This document shows positions 23,578 through 35,205 of a stretch of 64,000 nt of DNA, one piece after another. Source of the DNA: Whalleya microplaca (taxonomy: Eukaryota > Ascomycota > Sordariomycetes > Xylariales > Xylariaceae); the NCBI GenBank assembly GCA_022497155.1, contig MU385729.1:558001-622000 (forward strand). The letters run 5' to 3'. The position numbers were made by a program, and so were the translations under genes. The notes beneath the pieces were generated by a model. It ran no database searches, was not told the origin of the DNA, and saw nothing but the letters and a program-made list of their open reading frames with translations. Every line of letters begins with the position of its first letter. Within the stretch, counting starts at the first letter, position 1.

Positions 23578-25126
23578 CTACCACTTTGTCCTCCAAGTCC
23601 ATCCTTTCACTCGCACCCTGACCCATATAAAGCAAAGCAGAGCGGCTAAATAGCTGACCCCAGTGTAAACGACGGCAGCCCAATATCTTTCCTTGCCTCT
23701 ATGCCCTGTCGCATCGAGAAGACTCCCGGCGATGGGAATACTTACTAAGCAGCCGAGAGATGCTATCGTGTAGCAGGTTGCATAATATCTCCCGTACTCC
23801 TGAGTTTCGCAAAGTTGGCCAAGACAGATCGGTGTTAAGCTAACATTCGAGCCACTTACAAATCCAAATAGGATTGTAAAGATGACTAGGAGCGCTATAC
23901 CAGGCATGTTCGGGATAAGGACATCTGGCAAGACGAAACAGGCGACTGATAACAGACAGAGGGATAGTGATACAATCATGGTGTTGTATCGGCGGAATCG
24001 ATCAGCCAAGTCACCTGCCAGGTACCGGCCGACACAGGATGCAGAATTGATAACCGCAAGAAGCTGATATGCAAACGCCGCTTCATCTGTCAGCATCTTA
24101 CCATGAGGTAGACCTTGTCGTTCCAAATAGTAGCTTGGGACGTATGTCATGGGCACCAAGTAAGCCAGATCTACGAGACATAATCCGATAGTTGTTTAGT
24201 GACGTAGCTCCTGTCCCATCCATGAAGATCCGCATGGAGGGCAATGTATCTCGCCATGCAGTTCGAGGTCCATTGCGCGGGGGAACCCTGCTCCGGCAGA
24301 ATACCACGCTGGTAAGACAGAGGAAGAACAAGATCAATCCGAGGACACGGACCGACCATGCCCATCCAATTTTTGGGAGGAGTGATTGAATTATCAGCGG
24401 AAAAAGTACGCCGCCAAAACCAGCTCCTGTAAATGCTATACCGCTAGCGAGGCCGCGGCGTTCAAAGAACCAATGAGCTACGGAACCCATCGCCGGAGTG
24501 ATGAGAAGAGACGAGCCAGCTCCAGCTAGAATGGAAAATGCTAGGATGAAATGGTAATATTCTGTATAATAAGATTAGCAATCTACCAGTTTGAAGGGAG
24601 ACAAGAATGGTGTCAATCCCAATCAATAGTTGGGGAAATCAGTGACGGAGCACTCATGTAAATCTATCTCACCGGTACATATGCTGAGCAAGAAAATTCC
24701 GATCAGGGTGCAAATGCTTCCCGCAATCAATAATCCACGCGGGCCCTTTGCATCAAAGGTTGGACCAACCTGTGTCCCACAAAAAAAGGTCATGAAGGAA
24801 TAGATGCCAAATATCCAGCCAATAGTACTTGGAGACTGTTGTGGTAAAATTTCTCTCGAAATGTAGGCCTCCAATACTCCGGTAGAATTGTATAGCCCAA
24901 GTGATGCGGTCAAGCCGCACCAAGCACCTAAGACTACTAACCAAGCTGCAAGACCGCCCTCTGGATACGTGATATCAGTGTGGACAAGTGCTTGGTCTGT
25001 TGGCACAGGAAGAGACGGGAGGCGTTCGACAGGAGACAGGCAGTCTTTCCCAGTAGACATCTCTATCTCGTCACTTTTTGGCACGTTGTTTGCCAATGAC
25101 AGAGACTGTTCAGTGATCATTGCCAT
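23578..25126 (-). pseudogene. Monocarboxylate-type MFS transporter with one frameshift
   Basis: Exon 1 is 25126-24673. Exon 2 starts at 24561 after a 111-nt intron (GTGAGA...CAG). The protein has the fungal MCT layout: a polar N-terminus, YPEGGLAAWLVVLGAWC at helix 1, EYYHFILAFSILAGAG, WFFERRGLASGIAFTGAGFGGV, and a C-terminal half beginning PMTYVPSYYL and ending near GWTWRTKW. The reading frame changes in the middle of the cytoplasmic loop. After MRIFMDGTGATSL, the homologous sequence (TTIGLCLVDLAYL) continues one base out of phase. One extra A in the AAA of the coding strand at about 24195-24197 explains it. Total exon length is 3n+1, as expected for one inserted base. No intron fits the gap. 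It is either a recent pseudogene or a sequencing error. An intact copy would be about 478 residues with 12 membrane segments. Confidence 0.8.
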
Positions 25127-27528
25127 TGTGTCCCGACTTTTCGGTTAGAAAGATGTGCAGTCTATCTGGATCTGATCTTACTCACTATTATCAATCATGC
25201 CCGGAGAGGTCTTGAGGGACGAGAAAGCATCCTAAGCCAGTAACTAAATTTTGAATGACGTGTCCTTGAGAAAGAAGCCATCCTAGTGAATTGCTGTGAG
25301 TTGAGAAAAGCAAACACGATATTGTATCGTGTTTGGTTGGTCCATGCATTGGATGAACCAGCTTGCTGGTACCGAGGCAGGGCACAGAAAAACTCATACT
25401 GGGTGAGTGAAAATCTGTCCTTACTAATCCGCACTCACCTAAACATTCTCATAACCATTTTCCCCTTGGACTTTTGGAACCAATTATAATATGATTACCT
25501 ACCGTTATATAACATTTCTCTCTATCTGTACGGATTGTATGTATATATTATATAAAGAAACAATGTAAAACAAGAGAACGTAGGATGTGAACAAATTCTA
25601 TCCATCTAGAGCTTCTTGGGAATATATACGAGTAGTTCAAGCCAATGTAAAGGGTTGTTGTGTTGATGGAGGTGAAGGATTGTGTATTATCTGTGAGGTC
25701 TCAGCTACCTGCAAACAGGAGTAATACGTCACTCTACCTCGCTACGCAGACTGCATGTGGCAAACAACAGATGACAGTGCCAGGAGTGCTCGGCGCTAGC
25801 GTGGAGTTAGCTCGTGCACAGACCACACCTTAATCTAAGTATCAGACTAATGCAGGCCATAACAAAACCTGCTGTACTATGTACAGAATATTCCCGTTGT
25901 AGAACGAAGGGAGTATGATGAGTGTGGTTGAGCTAATAATGTTCGTTAGCTTCGATTCTTAACTGATACTCGCTTCGCTAGCTAACTCCGGCCGTTCCCG
26001 CAAAGTGCGCTGTCTAATAAAGTTTAGATGGAATCGCTTCCAGGTTTGAATTCTTTCTAGATGACCTCCTCCACACCAACCCACTTATAACCGTACACGG
26101 TAACTACTTATACGTGTTTACTGTTACATACATCTAGCTCATTGAGTAGCCTACTAACCAGAGAGCCAACGGTAAGATAACCGTTATAATGAGGGAGCAG
26201 GTATTCTGTTCGTACCTTGGGAACTTCTGTTTTGACTATGGTCGTAAACTTGCATGGGCTAGGTATTGCGCAAATATATGACTCGCATTTATTCACAGAG
26301 GTAAGAACAAATGCACCGTTCCGAGATCAACGCCGAGGTTTAATATAATCCCCTCAACTTGTTCCCTCTCCATATGTGCTATTTTTTTTATGACCAATCG
26401 GATTAGTAAATTCGGACCTGTCTTAAGAGAGTTGCATATTTTATCCTTGTCAGGCTTGCACCGACCGAGTAGCGAAACCTGAAAAGTCCCGCGATAAACT
26501 TGAATGACACTGAACTCTATGCAGGAGTGAATTTTATGTTCAGATCATAGTTCAATGACCCCATCCACCCACTACGTCTGTAACATAGCAGTGGAGATTG
26601 CTAGGATCGCCGATGACATTCCATTTCCGTAGAGTTGTCATGACATATCCAACTATTATTGACACATTAAGTAAATCCTCGTACGGCACATAAGTAATGA
26701 TTATATCAGCGGTACATTGCGAACTTCTTAGAGCCTAGGTAGACAGGTGGCTCATTTAACATTATATAAAGAATGTCTCATATCGTTACATGTACAAGGC
26801 TTCGGGCAGCGAAGATTGTCTTGCGGAGCTAGCCGACAAGAGGGATCGTATAGTTCAGCTACATGCAACTATGCATGATCCTTGGACGCGCTTAAAGCTG
26901 AGCCTTCCTGTCACTACCCTCGATGTGCTACGTTACTGATTTGACTTTTTATTAGAATTCTTTATAAACCATCGACTATCGTAAGCATTTCTGCAAGGTG
27001 ATGCACCTCGTCATGCCGAATTGGCTGATGAGACGCACAAAGTCATAAGAGGTCGACAAATTTGACCTCTATCGAGATAGTCTATACGAAACTGGCGTTA
27101 TATATGACAGATACCTTGGTATTTATTTTCGGTGGCGATATATCATTAAATTGGCTCCGATAGGCAAGCATCATAATGTTCAACAAATATTTCTATTATC
27201 CTGTCAGACTTCATTACGGGCAGTCGGCAATGATGTTTTCCGTGATATGGCAAAGTTGTGCAAGACGCACTCAGCAACTTTAATATTGCTACAACAATCC
27301 AATTCTCGTGGTAGGATGAGGGGGGATGACAACACAAGATTCGCCCCTGAAACGGAGTGAATTATTCTACATCTCTGTGCTTCTGCTTCATAGAAACTTC
27401 CCCATCGTATAGCACTTTCCAGTTAAACAGCAGTGGGTTTATTCCACTTGAAATCATTAATACCATGAAAGGCCAACTTCCTATGTAAAATCTCCATATA
27501 TTACAAGTTTTTCTCTTGACAGTCCTTC
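25127..27528. other. 2.4-kb AT-rich intergenic region
   Basis: Divergent promoter space between the MFS pseudogene and the multicopper oxidase gene. Short frames at 25191-25489, 26108-26296 and 27146-27360 lack motifs and overlap one another on both strands, so I treat them as chance. No repeat family or mobile element was recognised. Confidence 0.5.
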
Positions 27529-30004
27529 ATGGAAATTTCCTCCGCCCTTAGATGGGCTATAATCACTTCTGTCGCATTTGCTCTTGTGGGTGAGACAGAT
27601 AATAACGAACTCGAGCAGCGGGGCTGTGAGTGAGTTTCTTTCCAGTGGCACCAGCATGCTGACATCCGCTTCAGTGTATGATATAGGGACATCATACTCG
27701 TCATATCTACCGAGATGCTTGACAGAAAGTATACCTTCGGATTGCCCATGGGAATCTACGAAAGCCAGCAACAAAAGTCCATATGTGTCACCACCAAATA
27801 CTGGTGTCACTCGCACCTACGAATTCACAATTACTAAAGAGACTGCCGCTCCAGATGGCGTGGAGGCAGAGCTACTTCTTGTGAATGGTCAATATCCGGG
27901 GCCCCTCATTGAAGGCAATTGGGGAGATTGGCTTCAAAGTAAGCTTTTCGCATTTTCATCTAGAAACAGACCAAGCTGACTTTATCACAGTTGTCGTACA
28001 TAACAATATGTCTGACGAGGGTACTGCTTTACATTGGCACGGAACTGTACAAAAGGTCAGTATGTAGTATCGCTTGTGATTATTCTAAGTCTCTAGGTAA
28101 GGGGGATACACCCCCACGATACGACTTTGCCACCAGCTTATGGCTGCTTTGTTAATCATTGCTTAGACTTCAATTCAGTTTTTAAATTATGACTAACTCA
28201 TAAAAATTGGATAGGAGTCTTCATGGATGGACGGTGTACCAGGCATCTCTCAGTGTCCGATAGCTCCTGGCTCGTCCTATACCTATCTATTTCGAACGGA
28301 TTTGTACGGCACCGGCTGGTACCATTCACACTACGAAGCTCAGTCTGTGAGTGGCCTCGCAGGTCCAATGGTAATATATGGACCAACTCACGTTGAGTAC
28401 GACATCGATGTAGGCTCAATCGCTGTCTCGGATTACTTCCACGAATACTTTCGAACAATTGCAAAAGGGTTTTTGGAAAACAAAGTTGAAGTCACCTTAT
28501 CAGACAACAACTTAATCAATGGCAAGAATTCATATAATGATAACAATGCACCTCGGGAAACATTCAGCTTTACATCGGGCAAAACACATCGCCTACGCCT
28601 AATTAATATGTCTGCCTTTGCTGTCGAGAAGGTGTCAATTGATGGGTATAACCGTAGGTGACTCTTGATCTACTTCCTTTTTACAGCTTTGTCTAGGACG
28701 AAACCCTTCTTTCGTAACCTGCTTATTAAATATAAGATCAGAATTACCTCTTAGTTATGTTGCTGCACGCCTATAACTAACTTCAGGTGCTGCAGTGACC
28801 GTCATAGCAAATGACTATATCCCGATCAAGCCCTATGTCACCTCTGTTGTTACCCTTGCACCAGGACAACGTTCCGACATCCTAGTATATTCGACAGGTG
28901 CCAAACCAACCGACTCTATGTGGTTGCGAGCGTACAAGCCACCAAATTGCTCCCCCGGAAAGCAAGGATCCTACCTAGCACTTGCCGCAATCTTCTACGA
29001 GGATGCAGATCGTACACAGGCTCCAACCACTCAGCCAGGGGAAAACTCTTACAACAACTACTGTGGAAACGACCCCCTGTCACAGACAATGCCAGCTTAC
29101 CCGTTAACGCCAGATGATCCAAGTGTAACAGAGATTGTCCCAATCGAGCTGCGCCCAAATGGTACATCAAACTTGTGGTATTTAGCAAATCGTACATTTC
29201 GAATTGATTACAACGAGCCCCAGTTATTAGGTGCCAAGAATGGAAAGTTAGACTTCCCCTGGATTCAGAACGTTCACGACTATGGTACCAACACTTCGAT
29301 TCGTCTTATCATAGAGAACCCCGGCTTCCAACCACACCCCATGCATCTTCATGGTCATAACTTTTGGGTTCTCCAAGAAGGTCCCTGTAGCGATAATGAA
29401 ACAATATTCCCAAAGGGTCAACCGAAGTCCTCACGTGTCTTTTCTCCCGGTCAGTTATCTTCCATCTTCGGTGGGCTACCAGACTGGTTCAGAATGCCTA
29501 GAATCTATGACCCACCGCTTTACCACAGTATCCGTATGCGCCTTTTTAATTCCACGAAGAGGGCACAGCCAAGTTATACGAATGGTATACGGATTGGGAA
29601 TTACGGGACATGTTGGGATGGTTCTATTGTTAACCCCACTAACCCTCAACTCCGTGATGTACATATGCTGTTGCCTGGGAGCTTCGTCGTGATTCAATGG
29701 AATCAGGATAACCCAGGCATATGGCCTCTTCACTGTAAGTCGAGGTCAGAATATAGAGTAAAGATGAAACTAAGTTTTCTTACAGGTCATATCGCCTGGC
29801 ATTTATCAGCAGGATTCGGGTGGATGATTCTGGAACGACCCGACGACATTGCCAACGTCGCTGAGATTCCCGATGCTATGGCACGAACATGCGATGAATG
29901 GACCGCTTGGTCTAGTAATCATGACGCAAGTAAGCTACTACATATTACCCTTATATTGCACACATACTAATAACCGACCAGACCAAATTGGCGCTGGACT
30001 GTAA
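27529..30004 (+). CDS. Secreted laccase-like multicopper oxidase
   Basis: Seven exons: 27529-27625, 27675-27938, 27991-28055, 28215-28653, 28796-29734, 29786-29929 and 29982-30004, encoding 656 residues. The N-terminus MEISSALRWAIITSVAFAL is a signal peptide. All four copper motifs are present: HWHG (His135/137), WYHSH (His179/181), HPMHLHGH (His469/472/474), and HCHIAWH (601-607), which is assembled across an intron. The residue ten after Cys602 is Phe612. Ascomycete laccases normally have Leu at this axial site. A segment of about 75 residues (486-561), bounded by Cys486 and Cys561, sits between the third and fourth copper motifs, where classical laccases pass quickly to GTWDG. The C-terminus IGAGL resembles the C-terminal plug. 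The enzyme would oxidise phenols or related compounds extracellularly using O2. Confidence 0.9.
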
Positions 30005-30146
30005 AATTCAATTAAGACAAGGGAGATTTCGTCAGGACTAATTCGAGTCTGTATATATATCATTGCCCCAACTACAACTAATAATTTAATTACGCCTTAT
30101 ATCTGGAACAGAATAGTGACTGGCCAGTATGAAATTCAAATCGAGT

Positions 30147-31124
30147 TTAATCCTGATGGTTCGTGCTATTAATGATGCCCTTCCACTCCTCGAGCAGGTG
30201 TAGAGTTTCTTCACACTTCTCTTTAATCGTATCATAGCAGTCCGTGCCTAGAGGTAGCCTAAATGGCAGGTCCTTACCCTCAGCACATCCCTCCCCACGT
30301 ACGAGGTCCACAATGATCTTGACTGCTCTGTGTGTGTCACCTGGCTGAGTCCGATCCTCTTGTGCAAGCCCAGTAGCGAATGTTTTCGATGCTTGAACAT
30401 AATCTGGGATCGAGGATTGAACGATTTGCAGATTTTCTGGTGACAGGATCATGGTACGGAATCGTCCTGGCTCAATGAGAAGAGTACGAATGCCGAAGCT
30501 TTCTGTTTCTCTACTCAAACATTCAACAAGGCCTACGGCGAAAGTTAGTCTCAAAATAGATATGCTTTATTAATAAGGGATATATCTTGCCTTCGAGGGC
30601 AAATTTGGAGGCAGTGTAAGGACCAACATAGGGGTCACCCCACCACCCGGAGCGTGAGCCAATGAATACCAGCGTCCCGGTCCTTCTTTCTCTCATATGA
30701 GGCAGAGCTGCTCGAGTCACTTTAAGAACCCCGAAAACGTTTGTTTCAAATTGCGCCAGAATCTGTTCATAACTAGGATCGTATTGGTTAGTAGCCGGTC
30801 CCAGGAAAGGGCACTAGTCACAGCTTACTCGATATCCTCACATGCACCAGCTGCAATATAGGCTGCGTTATTCACCAGAACATCAAGTCTCCCGTATATG
30901 GCGATGGCCTTGGTGATTATTGTAGCCAGGCTTTGCTGAGAATGTGTAACGTCAAGCTCTAAAATTGCTGCTCCGGCCTGTTCAAGATGCTTGATCCTCT
31001 GTAGCTGTCTCCCTGTTGCAATAACGAGGTCTCCGCGAGATAAAATCTGACGCACAAAAAGTTCACCAAATCCAGAGGAACAGCCTGTGACGAGCCATAC
31101 GAGTTTCTCCATGTTGTTTCTCAC
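30147..31124 (-). CDS. Short-chain dehydrogenase/reductase (classical SDR)
   Basis: Three exons: 31124-30829, 30772-30591 and 30532-30147, encoding 287 residues, or 283 if translation starts at the second Met (MEKLVWLVTG). The cofactor motif TGCSSGFG is at residues 13-20, the VNNAA motif is present, and the active site has Ser138 or Ser140 with Tyr151 and Lys155 (YTASK). The protein is an NAD(P)-dependent oxidoreductase of unknown substrate. It resembles fungal SDRs with an LVTGCSSGFG start that act on small alcohols or ketones. The second intron is non-canonical: AAG|GCAAGA ... CGTAG, a GC-AG intron. Splicing there joins FALEG to LVECLSRE in phase. It is convergent with the multicopper oxidase gene, with only 142 bases between stop codons, so the two may be functionally related. 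Confidence 0.88.
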
Positions 31125-32368
31125 AATAAAGTGTTCAGATATGATTAGTCCTGAGGCAGTAGGGAACTATTGGGGACTGTCTCGCTTGAAATCGGTGCAT
31201 TTATATTCGGCCTGTTCGCAAGGCATCACCTTGTCTACATAAAGGCGAACTCATGCACGCAATGCTACTCCGGAGGCAAAATGAGTTTGTTCACACCGGT
31301 GACTCATCAACTTCCTTTTCCAGCTGGATGATCACATATAGTTGCCCCACGTCTCAACTCAGATTGCAAATGCTCACCTCCGCTGATAGTCCGCTATAAT
31401 CCCGCTCTCGAACTCCGCTCATGAGCTTCAAAAACGCAGCGTTCTCATCAAATCAAATCAAGTCAAATAATCCCATATAATTGATTTGATTTGACGGTAT
31501 CCGCTATTTTATTTGATTAGTAATATACAAAATCTGGCCTTGAATAACGTTGAATCCCCTGAACTCCCTGTTGAGACTATAATTTCGCGCCACGAAATGA
31601 CCCATCACAGCAAAACTCTTAGAAGAGACTCATGGACATGATAATGGCCAGCGCTTAACACAGGGCATCAGGTGGCTGACAATTAACCAAGAATGTGTTA
31701 CGGTAAGTGGCTTATATAAGGGGAAATTACCTCGAAAATATTTGACTCAAATCGAATCGAATTGAATCAAACCAAGTAATTATTTAATTTGGAGGGAACG
31801 CTGCAAAAACGGAACCCCAAAATCATTCAAACAAAAGGTAGTATGACATCTAGAACCACATATTATCGCAATTATACCTACTACCTAGCCGAGACAAGAT
31901 ACTTATTACAGACGAAAGCTGAAAGCAAGAATAATTCTTATGAGGTTTCACTCTGATGCGCATTTTTTGATGCTGATGATTTTATGACATGTCTAAGAAG
32001 GCCCTATTGACTCGTACTGTCTGATATGGCGAGATTATCTTTGTGACACAAAACACCGAAAATCACAAAATTAATGATGGGTTAAATTGTGGCCAGATCG
32101 ATTTTGTTGTATCTATAGCATTTGGTAGCGTGAATGTATCATTATACACCATAACTATCGTATATATGTGTGTTGGTACTTGAGTAGATAACACCGGTGT
32201 GCTGTTTGCAGTTTGCCCCTCACCTTTGTGAAACTCTAAATGCGGCTGTACTTTCGACCAATCCCACTTTATAGTCTGCTCTAGTATCCTCTAGCATCCG
32301 TCAACTTCCTCGCCCATATTGCCTATCTAACCAGATCAAGCCTTAAGCAGCATGCGACAATATTAATA
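31125..32368. other. AT-rich intergenic region with hairpin
   Basis: No gene seen. The region contains several (A)AATC/GATTT motif runs, including the perfect inverted repeat listed separately and a related run near 31747-31775. Their similarity suggests a decayed repeat, but I recognise no family. Confidence 0.5.
31448..31494. repeat. 14-bp perfect inverted repeat
   Basis: The left arm is TCAAATCAAATCAA (31448-31461) and the right arm is its exact reverse complement (31481-31494), with a 19-base spacer. It can form a stem-loop. The arms are themselves made of a 5-bp repeating unit. Confidence 0.9.
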
Positions 32369-33336
32369 ATGGCTACGGCGTCGAAAAGCGACATCGCCGA
32401 CCTGAATTGGCGGATTGAAAAAGCGGAAGAGGACCTTAAGGCATCACGGGCCGGACTTGAGGCCACCCAGCAAAGCTTAGCAACTCGCCCACTTACTTCA
32501 CGGTCGAGTCACCTAGGGGATATCGATCATGACATTGGCGATTCCGACAGAAGAAACTCTGGAAGCAGTAATTTAGCGCCAGGACAGCAAGTGCCTTGGA
32601 TCGGAATGCTCGCAGCAACCAAGGACACACCAGCAAGTCATCCAGGTTATTGTGAACTCTGCCAAAGGTCGACGTATGCAATTACAAGACATCATTTATT
32701 CCCCCGACGTACTCGAACTCCAGGAAGATTTACTGATGAAGAGCGAGAGGCACTCGTTACACTCTGTTGGCCATGCCATTGCATCTTGCATCGCCTTATT
32801 CCACATGAACTGCTTGCCAAATCATACCATTCGATTGAGGCCATTACCACACACCGGGGCATCCAAGCATGGCTAAGATGGGCGAAGGAACTACCTATAC
32901 CTAAGCTTCATTCATTCATGGTACCGAAAAAACCACGGCGAACCCATTTTGATCACTTGTTGCCAGCTATCGAACAGGCCCTCGATAAGATATGGAATGA
33001 TCGCACTTTCCCTGGTGAGGATCTTCGTGGCCATCAACGAGCCACTGCACTACGTAAGCTCGTGTCTCAAATGGTTGGCTCAAGAGACGCGCAGAAGCCT
33101 GAGATCAAGGCTGTAAGTCATCTATCCAAGCCATTGAGTTATATCGTATACAGCGCATATTGGGGGAATCATCTGTTCGAGCCTATATAAATAGTCTTGA
33201 GCATTTAAACCCCGAAGCAGAACAATTTTGCTTTCGCCTTCGAAACCACTTATATATGCTCACTAGTATCTCTTTTCAGGTAATGCAATCTCGACCAGAG
33301 TGGCAGACATGGTATAACCGTGTTTTCAACTTTTGA
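32369..33336 (+). CDS. HNH nuclease-domain protein
   Basis: Two exons: 32369-33112 and 33280-33336 (intron of 167 nt, GTAAGT...CAG), encoding 266 residues. The first ~40 residues form a short charged coiled coil. An HNH-type zinc-ribbon nuclease domain follows: Cys95-x2-Cys98, TRHHLFPR (His108/109), LCWPCH (Cys133, Cys136, His137) and His141 in LHRL. The conserved RGIQAWLRWA helix comes next. Splicing supplies the ending VMQSRPEWQTWYNRVFNF. Proteins of this kind occur in many fungi, often in several copies near repeats. Whether they cut DNA is not established. The metal ligands and the presumed catalytic His are all retained here, so activity is possible. Confidence 0.85.
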
Positions 33337-35205
33337 GTTTCCGACAAAAGCTGTCCGATATCGCACTTGCCATGCGGCTTAGAGGCTACTTGAAAAAAAG
33401 ATTTAAGGGTTATAACAGCTCTGGCAGTCAGCTCTTGTTGCTGATAGTTTGGCCAACCAAGCAGCGGCTGGGATGGGTATATCTCTCGTTTAATGCTAGA
33501 TACTAAGAACTTGATGCCCCCCTTTACTATGATGAGGTTAGTGTTACATCATCCAGGGAAAACTTGAAGAATTATACAAAAGGCAGTACGATACATGAAT
33601 TTAAAATGAACATTCTTTTGAAATGTGTCAATAATTAGACAAAGCGCTAATAAATAAACAAGAATGAGCTATCATCATCTCGAACACTAGTATCCGGTCA
33701 GTGTTTTCAACAACTCACTCAAACTCAATACATGTCAGAATAATCCGAACCTATACTTTACATAAGGGCGGCTGGTAATCAGGCGGCTGCACTGCAGGCT
33801 CTAGTGACGATACTTCCCTCATAATCTGCGTCTTTTTAATCAATTCAAGTCAATATTAATCCGTATTTCCCTGTGCGTTAACTAGATTTACGAATTAAAT
33901 TGATTAATTACCCACTCAGATACACCTGAACGTTCTGAGCACCTTCAAGCTCCTGCTAAGCTTCCTGCTGTGATTTTCGCAAGTATTTGACGGAAGTCAT
34001 CTACATCGTCGTCATTATCGGGTTCCGGACAAGAGAATGGCTTCAAGGAGGTATATTTGTCAGCCAAACAGCTAGAAAAATCTAGGTTAAATTATACATA
34101 CAAATTAATTTTTCTTAAGAACTCAGGGATGCAATGCATGACCAAGGCTTAACAAGGGCAGAAGGGTGGAATCACAGGGTATACGAGGTGGTCAACGACC
34201 AACCACCGAAATTACCACGATAGACGGCTTAGATAAGGGTAAAATAACCTCAAGATAAATCACAAAGCATAAGTTTTACGTTTTTCATCTCGAAAACACA
34301 GTCGAGCCAATTCGAACAGGAAGTTGAACTATTGAGACCGCTGTATCTGGTAAAGAATGAAAGAAAGATGAACAGAGTGACCGAGCGCTGTTGGGAGGAT
34401 TCAGGGGAAAGAATAATACAGCCAAATCAGGATACATTTAACATAAGGATACGACTTGTCTCATAATAGGTAATTGTACAAGTCGTTAGAATCAACGATC
34501 AAGCCAGCCTTGAAACAGAAACCCGTCATCGATGCCGGCATATTAAACTACTCGATGTTGTTACCGGGCAGCCTGTTAGCCCATACTATCCCTTGAATAA
34601 TGGTACGAGGTACATTCGGTATGTGCTACAGGGCTGATGTGGGTGCCGGGTTATTATGTGGAGCATGGGTCGCCGAACGTACCCCACATTCGGCGACTTG
34701 CCTTTATAGGAAACGTTTCGGCACGGCGAAAGTTGCAAGGTTCATTAATGTGGCACCCACCTGGAACCGGTAGAATGACTGCCATCAAGTCTCATCGTAA
34801 ATCCTGCTGGCGTAAAGTGTCCACTATCCATCATCCTAGGTAGGCGTCCGCCGTTAAGCTGAGCGCAAGCGTGAATAAGGTCACAGCAGACCTAAGCCGG
34901 CTGTGATTACCAATGAAGTGGGCCTTACCGACTGACAATGAGCTGATGAGGAAGTGTGAGCTGAGGAGTAGGAATCCGCTAGGATGTCGACAAGGACAAG
35001 AGTGAAGTCTAACAGATAATTTTAGAATCTCGAGAAGTACGAGATAATACATAATGAAGATCGCAGCCTATACGTCTTCAAGATTTCTGAAACGCATCAA
35101 CCTCACAATACCTCCTGCTGCCTATCTAAGATTTATACCATAGTCTTCATTATAGTCCCGACAGAACTACAATCCATCCTTCGGTTCACTTAGATACTCT
35201 ACGCT
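33337..35205. other. Left flank of the biosynthetic cluster
   Basis: 1.87 kb without a supported gene. Around 34637-34760 there is a nest of small inverted repeats: GTGGGTGCC at 34639-34647 matches GGCACCCAC at 34751-34759, and inside it lie TCGCCGAA/TTCGGCGA arms. A frame at 34637-34843 has no motif. The last few hundred bases are the promoter of the 35206 gene. Confidence 0.5.
34669..34697. promoter_or_regulatory. Inverted pair of TTCGGCGA boxes
   Basis: GTCGCCGAA (34669-34677) and its exact complement TTCGGCGAC (34689-34697) face each other across 11 bases, about 510 bp upstream of the membrane-protein gene. Paired CGG triplets are the usual Zn2Cys6 target. The same octamer occurs in other promoters of the cluster. 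Confidence 0.5.

Noticed and set aside
24150..24210. Short intron explaining the MFS frame change
   Set aside because: The only GT...AG pair (about 33 nt) rejoins in the wrong phase and would delete conserved TTIGLCLVDLAYL residues.
29396..29600. Unrecognised intron in the multicopper oxidase
   Set aside because: The stretch is open throughout, candidate splice sites lead out of frame, and it is bounded by a plausible cysteine pair, so I kept it as coding.
34637..34843. Small gene left of the cluster
   Set aside because: The frame runs through nested inverted repeats and has no recognisable domain.
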